Source: CADEED01 sp035502995 (lineage in GTDB: Bacteria; Pseudomonadota; Gammaproteobacteria; Steroidobacterales; Steroidobacteraceae). Taken from it: 64,000 bases of DNA. A program made the translations under genes and the position numbers. This document shows positions 45,446 through 54,693 of this stretch, in pieces. The notes beneath the pieces are model-generated. The model worked only from the letters and a program-made list of their open reading frames with translations. It ran no database searches and was not told the origin of the DNA. How positions within the stretch are numbered: position 1 is the stretch's first letter; each line of letters begins with the position of its first letter. Where the stretch lies: positions 65,536 through 129,535 of the forward strand of contig DATJTW010000023.1 in assembly GCA_035502995.1 (NCBI GenBank). Direction: 5' to 3'.

Positions 45446-48166
45446 TTGCGCGCGCGCCTGAAAAATTTCGGTCGACTCGGAAATCTCGGCATCACCGCCC
45501 GGCTGGTGATCTCGCTGGCGTGCGTCGCCGTGCTGGCCGCCGCTGCCAACTTCTTCGTCGAGAGCGGCGTCACCGTCGTCACGCTGGTGTCGCCGGCCGC
45601 GTCGCCCGCGCAGGCTGCAGCGCCCGCCCTCGCGCCGCGATCCCCCGCCTCGGCGTCTGCCGCCGCGTCGCAGCGTGACGCCTCGCGCCTCGCGCTGTCG
45701 CTCGGCGCCTTCGATCAGACCGTGCGCACGGCGCTCGAAGCCACCGCCGACTCCGCGCCGACTCACCAGCTCGCGATGTCGTCGCTGACGCGCGCCGCCG
45801 AGGGCTACGTCCCGGGCGACGAGGCCGGCATCGCGGACGCACTCGCGATGCGCGACACCGTGCTCGCGCACGGCCGCGACTCGCGGCCGCTGCTCGAGGC
45901 CTCGCATCGCCGCCGCGTGGCGCTCGACGAATACTCGACGACGCTGTCGACGATGAGCACGCGGCTGCAGAAGTCGATCGACCGCGCCTGGAAGATCATG
46001 GGCCGCGTCGTCGCGCGGCAGTCGTTGATGAAACTCAGCGCGCAGCTCGACGACATCCAGTCCCTCTTCTCCGCGCGCGATGCGTCCCGGCCGCTGGATG
46101 CGCTGTCCGTGCAGCTGGCGCAGGCGGAGCAGGTGTTCGCCATGACGCTGCAGAAGAACGCCGACGCGCTGGTCAAATCGCAGGGCGCGGACTGGGTCGA
46201 CGGCATGCGCACCGACGTCGTGAGCCTCGACGCCGCGCGCCACGCGCTGACCCTCGCGGAAAAGCGTCGCGCCCAGCTCGCGACGCGCTACTTCGCGGAG
46301 TCGGAGCGGCTCCAGCGCAGGCTGTCGGAGGTCCGCCCGCGGGCCGCGGACCTCGCGGTCACCGCGCCGCAGCCGAAGGAACGCGTGTCGGCAGCATCGC
46401 TGACGACCGTGCCGGCGGCATCATTCACGCCCGCGTCGGCCACCGACCGGCGCGCCGCCGCCGAAACCACCACGACGACCGTCGCCCGTCGCCCGCTCGT
46501 CGCCAGCCTGAGCCTCGTCGTGCTCGGGCTGCTCACCTGGCTCAGCATCGTCACCATCCTCGGCGTCGTGCGCCAGGTGCGCCGGCTCAAGGACGCGACG
46601 CGCCGGCTCGCCAACGGCGAGTGGATAGACCCGGTGCGCCCGGTCGGCATCCGCGAGCTCGACGAGCTCGGTGCCGCCGTCGATTCGATGGGGCGCCAGC
46701 TCGCCGCCGCGCAGCAGATCAACCTCGAGGCGCAGCGCCGGCTCGAGGGCACCGTCGCCGAGCGCACGCGCGATCTCAAGGCGCTCGCCGAGAAGGATCC
46801 GCTCACCGGCCTGCCGAACCGCCGCCAGCTGTTCACCGAGCTCGACGAGGCGATCGAGTGGGCGCATGCCAGCAAACAACTCGTCGGCGTCTTCTACCTG
46901 GACGTCGACAACTTCAAGACGCTGAACGACAGCATGGGCCACGCGTTCGGCGACCGCGTGTTGATCGAGATCTCGCGGCGTCTCGAGGCCACGGCACAGG
47001 GTTTCGGATTCGCCGGCCGGCTCGGCGGCGACGAATTCATGATCGTGCAGGTCGAGGCGCGCACCACCGACGAGATCCGCGCGGCCGGCGACGAGATCGT
47101 GCGCGCCTTCGAGGCGCCGATCGGGATCGAGGGGCGCGAGATCATCGTCAGCGTCAGTGTCGGCGCCAGCGTCTACCCGGACCACGAGGAGGATTCAGAG
47201 GCGCTGCTGCGCGCGGCGGATGCCGCGTTGTTCTCCGCGAAGGAGCTCGGCCGCAGCCGCGTCGCGATGTTCACGCCGGAGCTGCTGGAGCGCGCCACCG
47301 CGAAGTTCGCCATCGAGCAGCGGCTGCGCCGCGCGATCGAGAAGCGCGAGTTCGAGTTGTTCTATCAACCCGAGATCAACGTGCAGACGCTGGAGGTCTC
47401 GCTCGTGGAAGCGCTGATCCGTTGGCGCATGCCGGACGGCAGCTACCAGTGCCCGGGCGAATTCCTCGCCGTGGCCGAGGAGTTCGGGCTGATCGCCGAG
47501 ATCGACGAGTGGGTGCTGAACACCGCGCTCGACGCGGCGGCGCAGTGGCACCACGGTCCGTGGCCCGAGGCCTGCGTCGCGATCAACGTCTCGCCGCGGC
47601 AGCTGCTGGACCAGCGCTTCGTCGGCAAGCTGCGCGACCTGCTCGCGCGTCATCGCCTGCCGGCGCGTTGTGTCGAGCTGGAGCTGACGGAGTCGGTGCT
47701 GCAGACCGGCCCGGCGACCATCAAGGCGCTGACCGAGCTGCGCGCGCTCGGCATCGCCATCGCGCTCGACGATTTCGGCACCGGTTATTCATCCATCGCG
47801 TCGCTGGAACAACTGCCACTGACGCGCGTGAAGCTGGATCGCAGCCTGATCGCGCGCATCGACAGCAGCGCGCGGTCGGCGTCCATCGCGCGGGCCACGC
47901 TCGGGTTGTGCGCGGAGCTGGGGCTCGAAGTGACGGCCGAAGGCGTCGAGAGAGTGGAGCAGTTCTCGGCACTGCTCGGCTTCGGCGCGATCTCGCTGCA
48001 GGGCTATCTACTGGCCGAGCCGGCGCCGCGCGGCGAGGTGCTAGCGGCGCTGCATCGCGTGCCCGGCTACTGCCAGGAGCTGGTGCTCTCGTGCAGCGCG
48101 CCGACGGCGACCGCGCGGCTGCGCCACATCGAGGCGCATGCCGCGCTGGCGGCAACGCCCGCCTGA
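45446..48166 (+). CDS. Membrane GGDEF-EAL bifunctional c-di-GMP protein
   Basis: 906 residues from a TTG (45446); no better start was found. A transmembrane helix near 20-40 (LVISLACVAVLAAAANFFV) and another near 350-375 (PLVASLSLVVLGLLTWLSIV) bracket a large helical sensor region. A HAMP follows, then GGDEF (about 445-610; RLGGDEFMIV intact) and EAL (about 620-870; LVEALIRWR, ELTESVLQT, LDDFGTGYSS, KLDRSL) domains. Catalytic residues of both look present, so synthesis, hydrolysis or both are possible. The 218-base region upstream shows nothing clear beyond the hairpin at 45233. Confidence 0.92.
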   Translation: MRARLKNFGRLGNLGITARLVISLACVAVLAAAANFFVESGVTVVTLVSPAASPAQAAAPALAPRSPASASAAASQRDASRLALSLGAFDQTVRTALEATADSAPTHQLAMSSLTRAAEGYVPGDEAGIADALAMRDTVLAHGRDSRPLLEASHRRRVALDEYSTTLSTMSTRLQKSIDRAWKIMGRVVARQSLMKLSAQLDDIQSLFSARDASRPLDALSVQLAQAEQVFAMTLQKNADALVKSQGADWVDGMRTDVVSLDAARHALTLAEKRRAQLATRYFAESERLQRRLSEVRPRAADLAVTAPQPKERVSAASLTTVPAASFTPASATDRRAAAETTTTTVARRPLVASLSLVVLGLLTWLSIVTILGVVRQVRRLKDATRRLANGEWIDPVRPVGIRELDELGAAVDSMGRQLAAAQQINLEAQRRLEGTVAERTRDLKALAEKDPLTGLPNRRQLFTELDEAIEWAHASKQLVGVFYLDVDNFKTLNDSMGHAFGDRVLIEISRRLEATAQGFGFAGRLGGDEFMIVQVEARTTDEIRAAGDEIVRAFEAPIGIEGREIIVSVSVGASVYPDHEEDSEALLRAADAALFSAKELGRSRVAMFTPELLERATAKFAIEQRLRRAIEKREFELFYQPEINVQTLEVSLVEALIRWRMPDGSYQCPGEFLAVAEEFGLIAEIDEWVLNTALDAAAQWHHGPWPEACVAINVSPRQLLDQRFVGKLRDLLARHRLPARCVELELTESVLQTGPATIKALTELRALGIAIALDDFGTGYSSIASLEQLPLTRVKLDRSLIARIDSSARSASIARATLGLCAELGLEVTAEGVERVEQFSALLGFGAISLQGYLLAEPAPRGEVLAALHRVPGYCQELVLSCSAPTATARLRHIEAHAALAATPA

Positions 48167-48200
48167 CGCCGGATCGACGCGGCGGCCTCGCGGGTCGCCT

Positions 48201-48287
48201 TCAGAACCAGCCGCACGCAAAACCGATCGCGACGAACAGGGTCAGCATCAACCAGGGCGACATCTTGGTATTGCTCTTCATGGTCAT
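48201..48287 (-). CDS. Predicted 28-residue membrane peptide
   Basis: ATG 48287 overlaps the XRE stop by ATGA, with GGAGAA six bases upstream inside the regulator gene. The peptide MTMKSNTKMSPWLMLTLFVA continues IGFACGWF: a basic N-terminus and one hydrophobic helix. Its position as third member of a chain of 4-base overlaps, and its ribosome site, argue it is real despite the size. Function unknown; it may act with the membrane protein of the same operon. Confidence 0.65.
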   Translation of the reverse strand: MTMKSNTKMSPWLMLTLFVAIGFACGWF

Positions 48288-48478
48288 TTCTCCGTGAAAA
48301 AAATCTTCTCGATCGGTTTGCCGAACAGTTTCGCGATGGCGAAGGCCAGCGGCAGGCTCGGGTCGTAACGCTCGGTCTCGATCGCGTTGATCGTCTGGCG
48401 CGAGACCTCGAGCTGATCCGCGAGATCGCCCTGGCTCCAGCCGCGGTCGGTGCGCAGCTGGCGGACGACGTTCTTCAT
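48284..48478 (-). CDS. XRE-family small repressor
   Basis: 64 residues, ATG 48478 overlapping the upstream membrane gene stop (ATGA). MKNVVRQLRTDRGWSQGDLA, QLEVSRQTINAIETERYDPS and LAFAIAKLFGKPIEKIFF make a complete Cro/XRE HTH of the YgzD/transcriptional-regulator type found with DUF membrane proteins. It probably binds the two 18-base operators in front of the operon. Confidence 0.92.
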   Translation of the reverse strand: MKNVVRQLRTDRGWSQGDLADQLEVSRQTINAIETERYDPSLPLAFAIAKLFGKPIEKIFFTEK

Positions 48479-48873
48479 TGCGCCCGCAACTTGCAGTAGA
48501 CGCCGTGGAACAGGCTGACGGTGCCCCAGCTCAGTCCGAACACCATCCAGATCACGAACATGCTGAGCCGCGGGTAACCGACGTTCTCGAGGAATCCCCA
48601 CGTCAGCGAGAAGAGCGCGGTGACGCCGCCGGCGATCGACAGCGCCTGCAGGTTGCGCAGGCGGACGAACTCGTCCATGCGGCCGACCTGGCGCATGAAC
48701 GCCCACAGGCCGAGAAGCGCGGGGATCATCGGGCTCAGCATCAACGCCGTGCGGGCAATGCCGTCCGCGACGTGCGGCGCAGCGCGCAAGGAGACGGACA
48801 CGACGATGGCGTACAGGACCAGCGAGCCGCCCATCTCGACGAGGAATTTCTGGGTTGCCTCGCGTTCACGCAT
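48475..48873 (-). CDS. Four-helix membrane protein of XRE operon
   Basis: 132 residues from ATG 48873, with GGAG seven bases upstream. About four hydrophobic helices (GGSLVLYAIVVSVSLRAA, ALMLSPMIPALLGLWAFMR, LQALSIAGGVTALFSLTWGF, FVIWMVFGLSWGTVSLFHG). Similar small integral proteins often precede XRE regulators of this size; their job is unknown. First gene of a three-gene coupled operon. Confidence 0.85.
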   Translation of the reverse strand: MREREATQKFLVEMGGSLVLYAIVVSVSLRAAPHVADGIARTALMLSPMIPALLGLWAFMRQVGRMDEFVRLRNLQALSIAGGVTALFSLTWGFLENVGYPRLSMFVIWMVFGLSWGTVSLFHGVYCKLRAQ

Positions 48874-48888
48874 GTCGAATCTCCACCC

Positions 48889-48906
48889 TGTCAATGATGC
48901 TTTACA
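48889..48906 (-). promoter_or_regulatory. Operator copy 1 (proximal)
   Basis: Minus strand reads TGTAAAGCATCATTGACA, an inverted repeat of TGTAAA/TTGACA. It is 15 bases before the membrane-protein ATG and exactly 40 bases from the second copy. It is likely bound by the operon's XRE protein, placing it at the transcription start. Confidence 0.65.
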
Positions 48907-48934
48907 GGGTAGGGTGCGACGATGGGCTTGTCAA
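48906..48934 (-). promoter_or_regulatory. Sigma-70 promoter of the XRE operon
   Basis: A perfect -35 TTGACA (48934-48929), 17-base spacer and TACCCT (48911-48906) as -10. The -35 is part of the distal operator and the -10 abuts the proximal one, so repressor binding would block polymerase. Confidence 0.6.
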
Positions 48935-48946
48935 GGTTCCTTTACA
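48929..48946 (-). promoter_or_regulatory. Operator copy 2 (distal)
   Basis: Minus strand reads TGTAAAGGAACCTTGACA, same half-sites as copy 1. It overlaps the stop codon of the GrpB gene. Confidence 0.65.
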
Positions 48947-49463
48947 AGGCGGTTTCGCGCGGCGCGACGGCCAGCAATTCGGCGATCGCCGGTTGTTTGG
49001 CGGCGGAGTACGCCAGCAGTCGCGTGGCGCCTGCCGCGACCGCGGCGCGTTTGGCCGCGGCGTATCGTTCGCGTGCGATCGGGTCGGCGCGCAGGTGGTC
49101 GCGCAGCCGCAGGTTGTTGGACCAGTGATCGCCGTCGCGACGGACGACGTGCAGGTTGAAGGACACGGGGCCGCGCAGACGCAGATAGCGCCGCTCCGGC
49201 ACGCCGGCCTCGCCGAGATCCTCGTATCCGAGCACCACGAGCTGCGCGACCAGCGCGGCGGGCGGCGGCCAGTGCGTCACGCCCAGCATCAGGTCGACGA
49301 CGGGTTTCGCGGTCAGGCCGGGAACCGCGGTGCTGCCGATGTGTTCGATTGCCTCCGGCGTGATGCCCGGCACGCCGCGGAGCCGGCGCCGCTCGGCTTC
49401 GAATGCGGCTGGCCACGAAGGGTCGTAGGGAGCCAGCGTCACCGTTTCGTCGAGTCCGCTCAC
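48942..49463 (-). CDS. GrpB/UPF0157 family protein
   Basis: 173 residues from a GTG (49463, GGGGA upstream). VTLAPYDPSWPAAFEAERRR, EHIGSTAVPGLTAKPVVDLM and LNLHV-type VSFNLHVVRRDGDHW are the GrpB signatures; the fold is nucleotidyltransferase-like and family members are fused to dephospho-CoA kinase in some bacteria. Activity unknown. It precedes the XRE operon, whose promoter overlaps its end. Confidence 0.92.
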   Translation of the reverse strand: MSGLDETVTLAPYDPSWPAAFEAERRRLRGVPGITPEAIEHIGSTAVPGLTAKPVVDLMLGVTHWPPPAALVAQLVVLGYEDLGEAGVPERRYLRLRGPVSFNLHVVRRDGDHWSNNLRLRDHLRADPIARERYAAAKRAAVAAGATRLLAYSAAKQPAIAELLAVAPRETAL

Positions 49464-49482
49464 GGCGTCCCCGCCGCGGCGC

Positions 49483-50340
49483 TCACTGGAACGTGTTGCA
49501 GCTATCTACCTGGCCGCTGGCGAATCCCTTGCGGAACCACTCCTGGCGCTGCTTGCCGGAGCCGTGCGTGAACGTCTCCTGGTGCACGTTGCCCTGGATG
49601 CGGCGCTGGATCGTGTCGTCGCCGACGGCCTGCGCCGCGGTCAGCGCCTCGTCGATGTCGCCCGCTTCGACGAGCTGGCGCGAGCTGTCCGCGTAGTGCG
49701 CCCAGATGCCGGCGTAGCAGTCCGCCTGCAGCTCCATGCGCACCTGCCACTGGTTCTGTTCTTCCTGCGAGCGCGCCTGCTGCTGCGCGGCGCGCACCTT
49801 GTCCGAGATGCCGGTAATGGTCTGCACGTGGTGGCCGACCTCGTGCGCGATCACGTACGCCTTCGCGAAATCGCCCTGCGCGGCGAACTCGGTCTCGAGT
49901 TGTTTGAAGAAGGCGAGGTCGATGTACACCTTCTGGTCCGCGGGACAATAGAAAGGCCCGGCCGCCGACGTCGCGGAACCGCAGCCGGTGTTGATGCCCT
50001 CGGAGAACAGCGCGAGTTTGGGCTGCGGATATTCGCGGCCGGCCTGCTGGAAGATCGCGGTCCAGGTTTCCTCGGTATCGCCGAGCACGTGCGCGACGAA
50101 CTGGCCGCCTTCGTCGGTGGGCGCGCCGCTGGCGATCTCTTCTTCGGCCTGCGGCGTGCCGCTGCCGCCCATCAGTCCCATGACGACACGCGGATCGATG
50201 CCGAAGTACCACGCGGCCAGCAGCGCGACGATGCCGCCGATGCCGAACTTCATGCCGCCGCCGCCGAATCCGCCGCCGCCAGTGCTCCGGCCACGGTAGT
50301 CCTGGATGTTCTGGCTCTCTCTGCTCTGGCGCCAACGCAT
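49483..50340 (-). CDS. ypfJ: YpfJ-type neutral zinc metallopeptidase
   Basis: 285 residues from ATG 50340. MRWRQSRESQNIQDYRGR and a Gly-rich run lead to one transmembrane helix (FGIGGIVALLAAWYFGI). The peptidase domain carries AYVIAHEVGHHVQTITGI (His166, Glu167, His170) and QADCYAGIWAHYAD with the third ligand region, typical of PF04228. The enzyme is anchored in the inner membrane; its substrates are unknown. Divergent from hrpB with a 42-base gap. Confidence 0.95.
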   Translation of the reverse strand: MRWRQSRESQNIQDYRGRSTGGGGFGGGGMKFGIGGIVALLAAWYFGIDPRVVMGLMGGSGTPQAEEEIASGAPTDEGGQFVAHVLGDTEETWTAIFQQAGREYPQPKLALFSEGINTGCGSATSAAGPFYCPADQKVYIDLAFFKQLETEFAAQGDFAKAYVIAHEVGHHVQTITGISDKVRAAQQQARSQEEQNQWQVRMELQADCYAGIWAHYADSSRQLVEAGDIDEALTAAQAVGDDTIQRRIQGNVHQETFTHGSGKQRQEWFRKGFASGQVDSCNTFQ

Positions 50341-50382
50341 GCGGCGGATGTTAGCAGGGTCGCACGGTATGATCCGCGGCTC

Positions 50383-52932
50383 GTGAAATCCGGTCTGCCC
50401 ATCGACGAAATCCTGCCCGCGTTGCGCACCGCGCTCGCGCAGGGCCGCAACGCCGTCGTGGAAGCGCCGCCCGGCGCCGGCAAGAGCACCGTCGTTCCGA
50501 TTGCGCTGCTCGACGAACCGTGGTTGCGCGGCGGGAGGATCGTGATGCTCGAACCGCGGCGGCTGGCGACGCGCGCCGTCGCCACGCGCATGGCCGCGAC
50601 GCTCGGAGAGCCGCCGGGCGAGACGGTCGGTTACCGCATGCGGCTCGAGACGCGCGTGTCGCGCCGCACCCGCATCGAGGTGGTGACCGAGGGCGTGTTC
50701 ACGCGCATGTTGCAGTCCGACCCGGCGCTCGAAGGCGTCGCCGCGGTGCTGTTCGACGAATTCCACGAACGCAGCCTGCACGCCGACACCGGGCTCGCGT
50801 TCGCGCTGGATTCCCAGGAAAACCTGGCGCCGGAGCTGCGGCTGCTGGTGATGTCGGCCACGCTCGACGGCGCGGCGGTGGCGAAGTTGTTAGGCGGCGC
50901 GGCGGCCGGCGCACCGGTGGTGACGGCCGCCGGGCGCGTGTTCGCGGTCGACGTGCGCCATGCCGGCAGCGGCCTGCCGCTGTTGCCGGGTCCGCCGGTC
51001 GGCGGTCGCGAGACGCCGGAGCTCGTGACGCTGCGCGCGATCAAGCGTGCGCTGGGCGAGACCGAGGGCGACCTGCTGGTGTTCCTGCCGGGCGCCGGCG
51101 AGATCCGCCGCGTGCAGGGCATGCTGGGCGACGTCGGTCCGGCGATCGACGTGTTTCCCTTGTATGGCGAGCTGGCGCCGGGCGACCAGGATGCCGCGCT
51201 CGCGCCGGCGCGCGCCGGGCGGCGCAAGGTCGTGCTGGCCACGAACATCGCGGAGACCAGCCTCACCATCGACGGCGTGCGCGTCGTCATCGACGCCGGC
51301 CTCGAGCGGCGCAGCCTGTTCGATCCGGCCAGCGGGATGAACCGGCTCGAGGTGCAGCGCATCTCGCGCGCGTCGGCGGAGCAGCGGGCGGGCCGCGCCG
51401 GACGTACCGCGCCCGGCGTCGCGTATCGGCTGTGGGGCGAGGGCGCGGAGCGCAGTCTCGCCGCGTATGCGCCGCCCGAGGTGATGGTCGCCGATCTCGC
51501 GCCGCTGGCACTGGATCTCGCGGCGTGGGGTACGGAGGCCGGCAAGCTGCGCTGGCTGGATCCGCCGCCCGCGGCCACGCTGGCCAGCGCGCGCGATTTG
51601 CTGACGCGCCTCGGTGCGCTCGACGCGGCCGGCCGCGTCACCGCCCATGGCCGCGCGATGCAGGAATTCCCCGCGCACCCGCGACTGGCGCACATGCTGA
51701 TCCGCGCGCGCGGGCTCGGCGCGGGTAGTTTGGCCGCGGAGCTCGCGGCGTTGTTGTCGGATCGCGACCTGCTGCGCGCGGGTGGCGGCGGCCGCGAACG
51801 CGACAGCGACATCCACACGCGGCTGGAGCTGCTGCGGCGGGGTGGCGGCAACGTCGATCGCGGCGCGCTGGACCGCGTGCGCCGCTCGCAGCGCGCGTTC
51901 GAGGCGCAGCTGCAGGCGGGAGGTTCGTCGCGCGGCTCGGGCGATCGCGATACGGTCGATGCCGGCGTGCTGCTGGCGTTCGCCTATCCCGACCGCATCG
52001 CGCGCCGCCGGCCCGGCGCCGACGCGCGGTTCCAGATGGCGAATGGCCGCGGCGCCGTGTTCCCGGGTGCCGAGTCGATCGCGCGGCAGGAATTCATCGT
52101 CGCGGTCGATCTCGACGATCGCGAACGCGAGGCGCGCATCCATCTCGCGGCGTCGTTGTCGAAGGAGGATCTGCTCGAACATTTCGCGGACAACGTCCGC
52201 GTCGTCGACGAGCAGGCCTGGGACGAGAAGACCGAAACCGTCATCGCGCGGCGCGCGACGTGGCTCGACGAGCTGTTGATCGAGGAGAAGCCGCTGGTCG
52301 ACGCGCCGCGCGACACGGCGAAGGCGGCCATGCTCCAGGGCGTGCGCCGGCTCGGTCTCGAGGCGCTGCCCTGGGACGACGAGATGCGCGACCACCTCGC
52401 ACGCATCGAACTACTGCGCCGCCAGGGCCGGCCCGAATACGCCGGATTCCCGGCCGCGACGCTGGCCGCGCTGGCCGCCGACCTCGACTGGCTCGAACCG
52501 TTCCTCGACGGCGTGACGCGCCGCTCGCACCTCGCGCGCATCCCGTTGATGGACGCGCTGCGCGCGCGGCTGACCTACGCCCAGCAGCGCCTGCTGGACG
52601 AGCAGATGCCGACGCACGTGACGCTGCCCACCGGCACGCGCGCCCGCATCGACTATCGCAGCGAGAACGCACCGATCGCCTCGATGCGCATGCAGGAAGT
52701 CTTCGGACTGGCGGCGACGCCGCGCATCGCCGGCGGCACGCTGCCCGTGACGTTCGAGCTGCTGTCGCCGGGCCGCAAGCCGCTGCAGATCACGCGCGAT
52801 CTCGCCAGCTTCTGGAAGAACGCCTACGTCGACGTACGCAAGGACATGCGCGGGCGTTACCCGCGGCACTACTGGCCGGAGAACCCGCTCGAGGCCGAGC
52901 CGACGCGCCGTGCCAAGCCGCGCGGGACGTAG
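50383..52932 (+). CDS. hrpB: ATP-dependent RNA helicase HrpB
   Basis: 849 residues from a GTG (50383). Motif I APPGAGKSTVV, motif Ia LEPRRLATRAVA, motif II as DEFHERSLHAD, motif III SATLDG, motif V NIAETSLTIDGV, motif VI QRAGRAGRTAPGV, then the HA2 and HrpB C-terminal domain (PDRIARRRPGADARFQMANG to RRYPRHYWPENP-like end). Length and architecture match proteobacterial HrpB, a DEAH-box helicase. Its physiological substrate is poorly defined. Confidence 0.97.
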   Translation: MKSGLPIDEILPALRTALAQGRNAVVEAPPGAGKSTVVPIALLDEPWLRGGRIVMLEPRRLATRAVATRMAATLGEPPGETVGYRMRLETRVSRRTRIEVVTEGVFTRMLQSDPALEGVAAVLFDEFHERSLHADTGLAFALDSQENLAPELRLLVMSATLDGAAVAKLLGGAAAGAPVVTAAGRVFAVDVRHAGSGLPLLPGPPVGGRETPELVTLRAIKRALGETEGDLLVFLPGAGEIRRVQGMLGDVGPAIDVFPLYGELAPGDQDAALAPARAGRRKVVLATNIAETSLTIDGVRVVIDAGLERRSLFDPASGMNRLEVQRISRASAEQRAGRAGRTAPGVAYRLWGEGAERSLAAYAPPEVMVADLAPLALDLAAWGTEAGKLRWLDPPPAATLASARDLLTRLGALDAAGRVTAHGRAMQEFPAHPRLAHMLIRARGLGAGSLAAELAALLSDRDLLRAGGGGRERDSDIHTRLELLRRGGGNVDRGALDRVRRSQRAFEAQLQAGGSSRGSGDRDTVDAGVLLAFAYPDRIARRRPGADARFQMANGRGAVFPGAESIARQEFIVAVDLDDREREARIHLAASLSKEDLLEHFADNVRVVDEQAWDEKTETVIARRATWLDELLIEEKPLVDAPRDTAKAAMLQGVRRLGLEALPWDDEMRDHLARIELLRRQGRPEYAGFPAATLAALAADLDWLEPFLDGVTRRSHLARIPLMDALRARLTYAQQRLLDEQMPTHVTLPTGTRARIDYRSENAPIASMRMQEVFGLAATPRIAGGTLPVTFELLSPGRKPLQITRDLASFWKNAYVDVRKDMRGRYPRHYWPENPLEAEPTRRAKPRGT

Positions 52933-52966
52933 TTAGTCGGCACGCCGGCGCGCGGGACCGTCAGCC

Positions 52967-53989
52967 TCAGAGCCGGATCACGACTTTGCCGAACAGGCCG
53001 CCGGAGTCCAGGTACTGATACGCAGCCGCTGCCTCGTCGAACGCGAACACGCGATCGATCACCGGCCGGATCGGCCGCTTCTCCTGGAACGCGAGCAACG
53101 CCGCGAAGTCCGCGCGCGAGCCCACGTAGATCCCCGACGCCGTCGCGTTCGTCCCCATCAGCGCCATCGACGGGATGTCGCCGCCGAAGCCAGCCAATCC
53201 ACCGATCAACGCGACGTGACCGCCGAACGACAGGCTCGCCAGCGTTTTCGGCAGCGTGCCCACGCCGCCGACCTCGAGCGCCTGCTGCACGCCGGCGCCG
53301 CCAGTCACTGCGCGCACCGCGGCTGGCCAGTCCGGCGTGGCCGACGTATCGATCGTCGCGACCGCGCCGAGCTCCCGCGCGCGCACGAGCTTCGCCGCCG
53401 ACGAGCTCGTGACGACCGGCTGCGCGCCCAGCGCGATGGCGAGCTGCAGTCCGAACATCGACACGCCGCCCGTGCCCAGCAGCAACACGTGATCGCCCGG
53501 CTGCGTGCGGCCGCGCGTCACCAGTGCGTTCCACGCGGTGACGCCGGCGCAGGGCAGGGTGGCGGCCTCTTCGAAAGAAAGCCCGGCGGGAATCTTCACG
53601 ACGCCGTCCTCGTGCAGCGTCACGTACTCGGACAGCATCCCGTCGATCGCGCCACCCAGCGCGCTGGCCATGTAGTCGGGTCGTGGCCGGCCGTCCAACC
53701 ACCGCTGGAAAAAGATCGCCGCGACTCGGTCACCCGCCGCCACCCGCGAGACTCCCGGTCCGGTGGCGATCACCTCGCCCGCGCCGTCCGACAGCGGCAC
53801 CAGCGTCGGCGGCTTCGGCCCCGGATAGAGGCCGAGGCGCACGTACACGTCGCGCCGGTTCAACGAGACCGCGCGCACGCGGACCAGGATTTCGTTCGGC
53901 CCCGGCGGCCGGACCGGCGCCGCGACGAGAGTCAGGTCGGCCGCGCCGTCGCCGGCGCGCTGCAACTGGTACTGGCGTTGGGTTTCCAT
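52967..53989 (-). CDS. Zinc-type/quinone oxidoreductase (MDR family)
   Basis: 340 residues, ATG 53989. GroES-like N-domain (EILVRVRAVSLNRRDVYVRLG, PLSDGAGEVIATGPGV) and Rossmann domain with VLLLGTGGVSMFGLQLAIAL. No zinc-binding Cys cluster is present, so it groups with NADPH-dependent quinone oxidoreductases rather than zinc alcohol dehydrogenases. Soluble, monocistronic, convergent with hrpB. The substrate cannot be named. Confidence 0.92.
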   Translation of the reverse strand: METQRQYQLQRAGDGAADLTLVAAPVRPPGPNEILVRVRAVSLNRRDVYVRLGLYPGPKPPTLVPLSDGAGEVIATGPGVSRVAAGDRVAAIFFQRWLDGRPRPDYMASALGGAIDGMLSEYVTLHEDGVVKIPAGLSFEEAATLPCAGVTAWNALVTRGRTQPGDHVLLLGTGGVSMFGLQLAIALGAQPVVTSSSAAKLVRARELGAVATIDTSATPDWPAAVRAVTGGAGVQQALEVGGVGTLPKTLASLSFGGHVALIGGLAGFGGDIPSMALMGTNATASGIYVGSRADFAALLAFQEKRPIRPVIDRVFAFDEAAAAYQYLDSGGLFGKVVIRL

Positions 53990-54059
53990 CCGGGCACGTT
54001 AGCCCCGTGCCCGGATGAAACTCGATTCACAGCGAAGCGGGGACGCGCGCCCCGCGCGG

Positions 54060-54608
54060 TCACAGGGTGCGCGCGCGATACACCGCTTCATCGTACGCCC
54101 GCTGCGCGTCGCCACGCTCGTACACGAGCTGGCCGAGTCGAAAGGCGAGGCGCTCGCGCTCCTTCCGCTCGAGATCGTCGCGTTCGAGCTCGTGCCGCAC
54201 GTCGCGCATCTCGCCGTCGATCGAGCTGATCGCGTTCGACGCGGTATTCACGTCGTGGCCCTTGGCCCAGGCGGCGTCGAGCCGGTCCTGGTCGTAGTTG
54301 CCGCAGAGATAGACGTTGAAGCCGTTGCCGTATTCGCCGGCCTGGTACGCACGCTGCGGGACGCAGTAGCGGTCGAGCCCGCGCTCGCGGCCGTGCAGCC
54401 AGGCGCCGCGGTCCGGCACCACCTGCACCTTTGCGCACGCCTTGAAGTGCTGCTGCAGGTATTCCTCCGGCTGACCGTTCGCGCCGTCGCGGACGCCGAT
54501 GGATTCCCAGTCGGCGGACAGGCAGTCGGACTTGGAGAGGCTGGCGCAGCCGGACAGGGAGCCGAGCAGGGCCAGGGCGGCTAACAACTTGATGAGAGAC
54601 CTGTTCAT
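54060..54608 (-). CDS. DUF2799 lipoprotein
   Basis: 182 residues from ATG 54608 with a lipobox LLGSLSGCASLSK. DCLSADWESIGVRDGANGQP, FKACAKVQVVPD and NGFNVYLCGNY are DUF2799 landmarks, followed by a charged helical C-terminus (DGEMRDVRHELERDDLERKE). It is probably outer-membrane anchored and periplasmic; function unknown. Downstream of the divergently used PhoX region but well spaced (85 bases). Confidence 0.92.
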   Translation of the reverse strand: MNRSLIKLLAALALLGSLSGCASLSKSDCLSADWESIGVRDGANGQPEEYLQQHFKACAKVQVVPDRGAWLHGRERGLDRYCVPQRAYQAGEYGNGFNVYLCGNYDQDRLDAAWAKGHDVNTASNAISSIDGEMRDVRHELERDDLERKERERLAFRLGQLVYERGDAQRAYDEAVYRARTL

Positions 54609-54693
54609 GGCTGCCAATCTACGGCAGCCGCTTTGAACGGAAGCTGAACCGGCGCGGCCGCGGCGCGCGCCGGATTATTGTCAGGTGGAGCCG

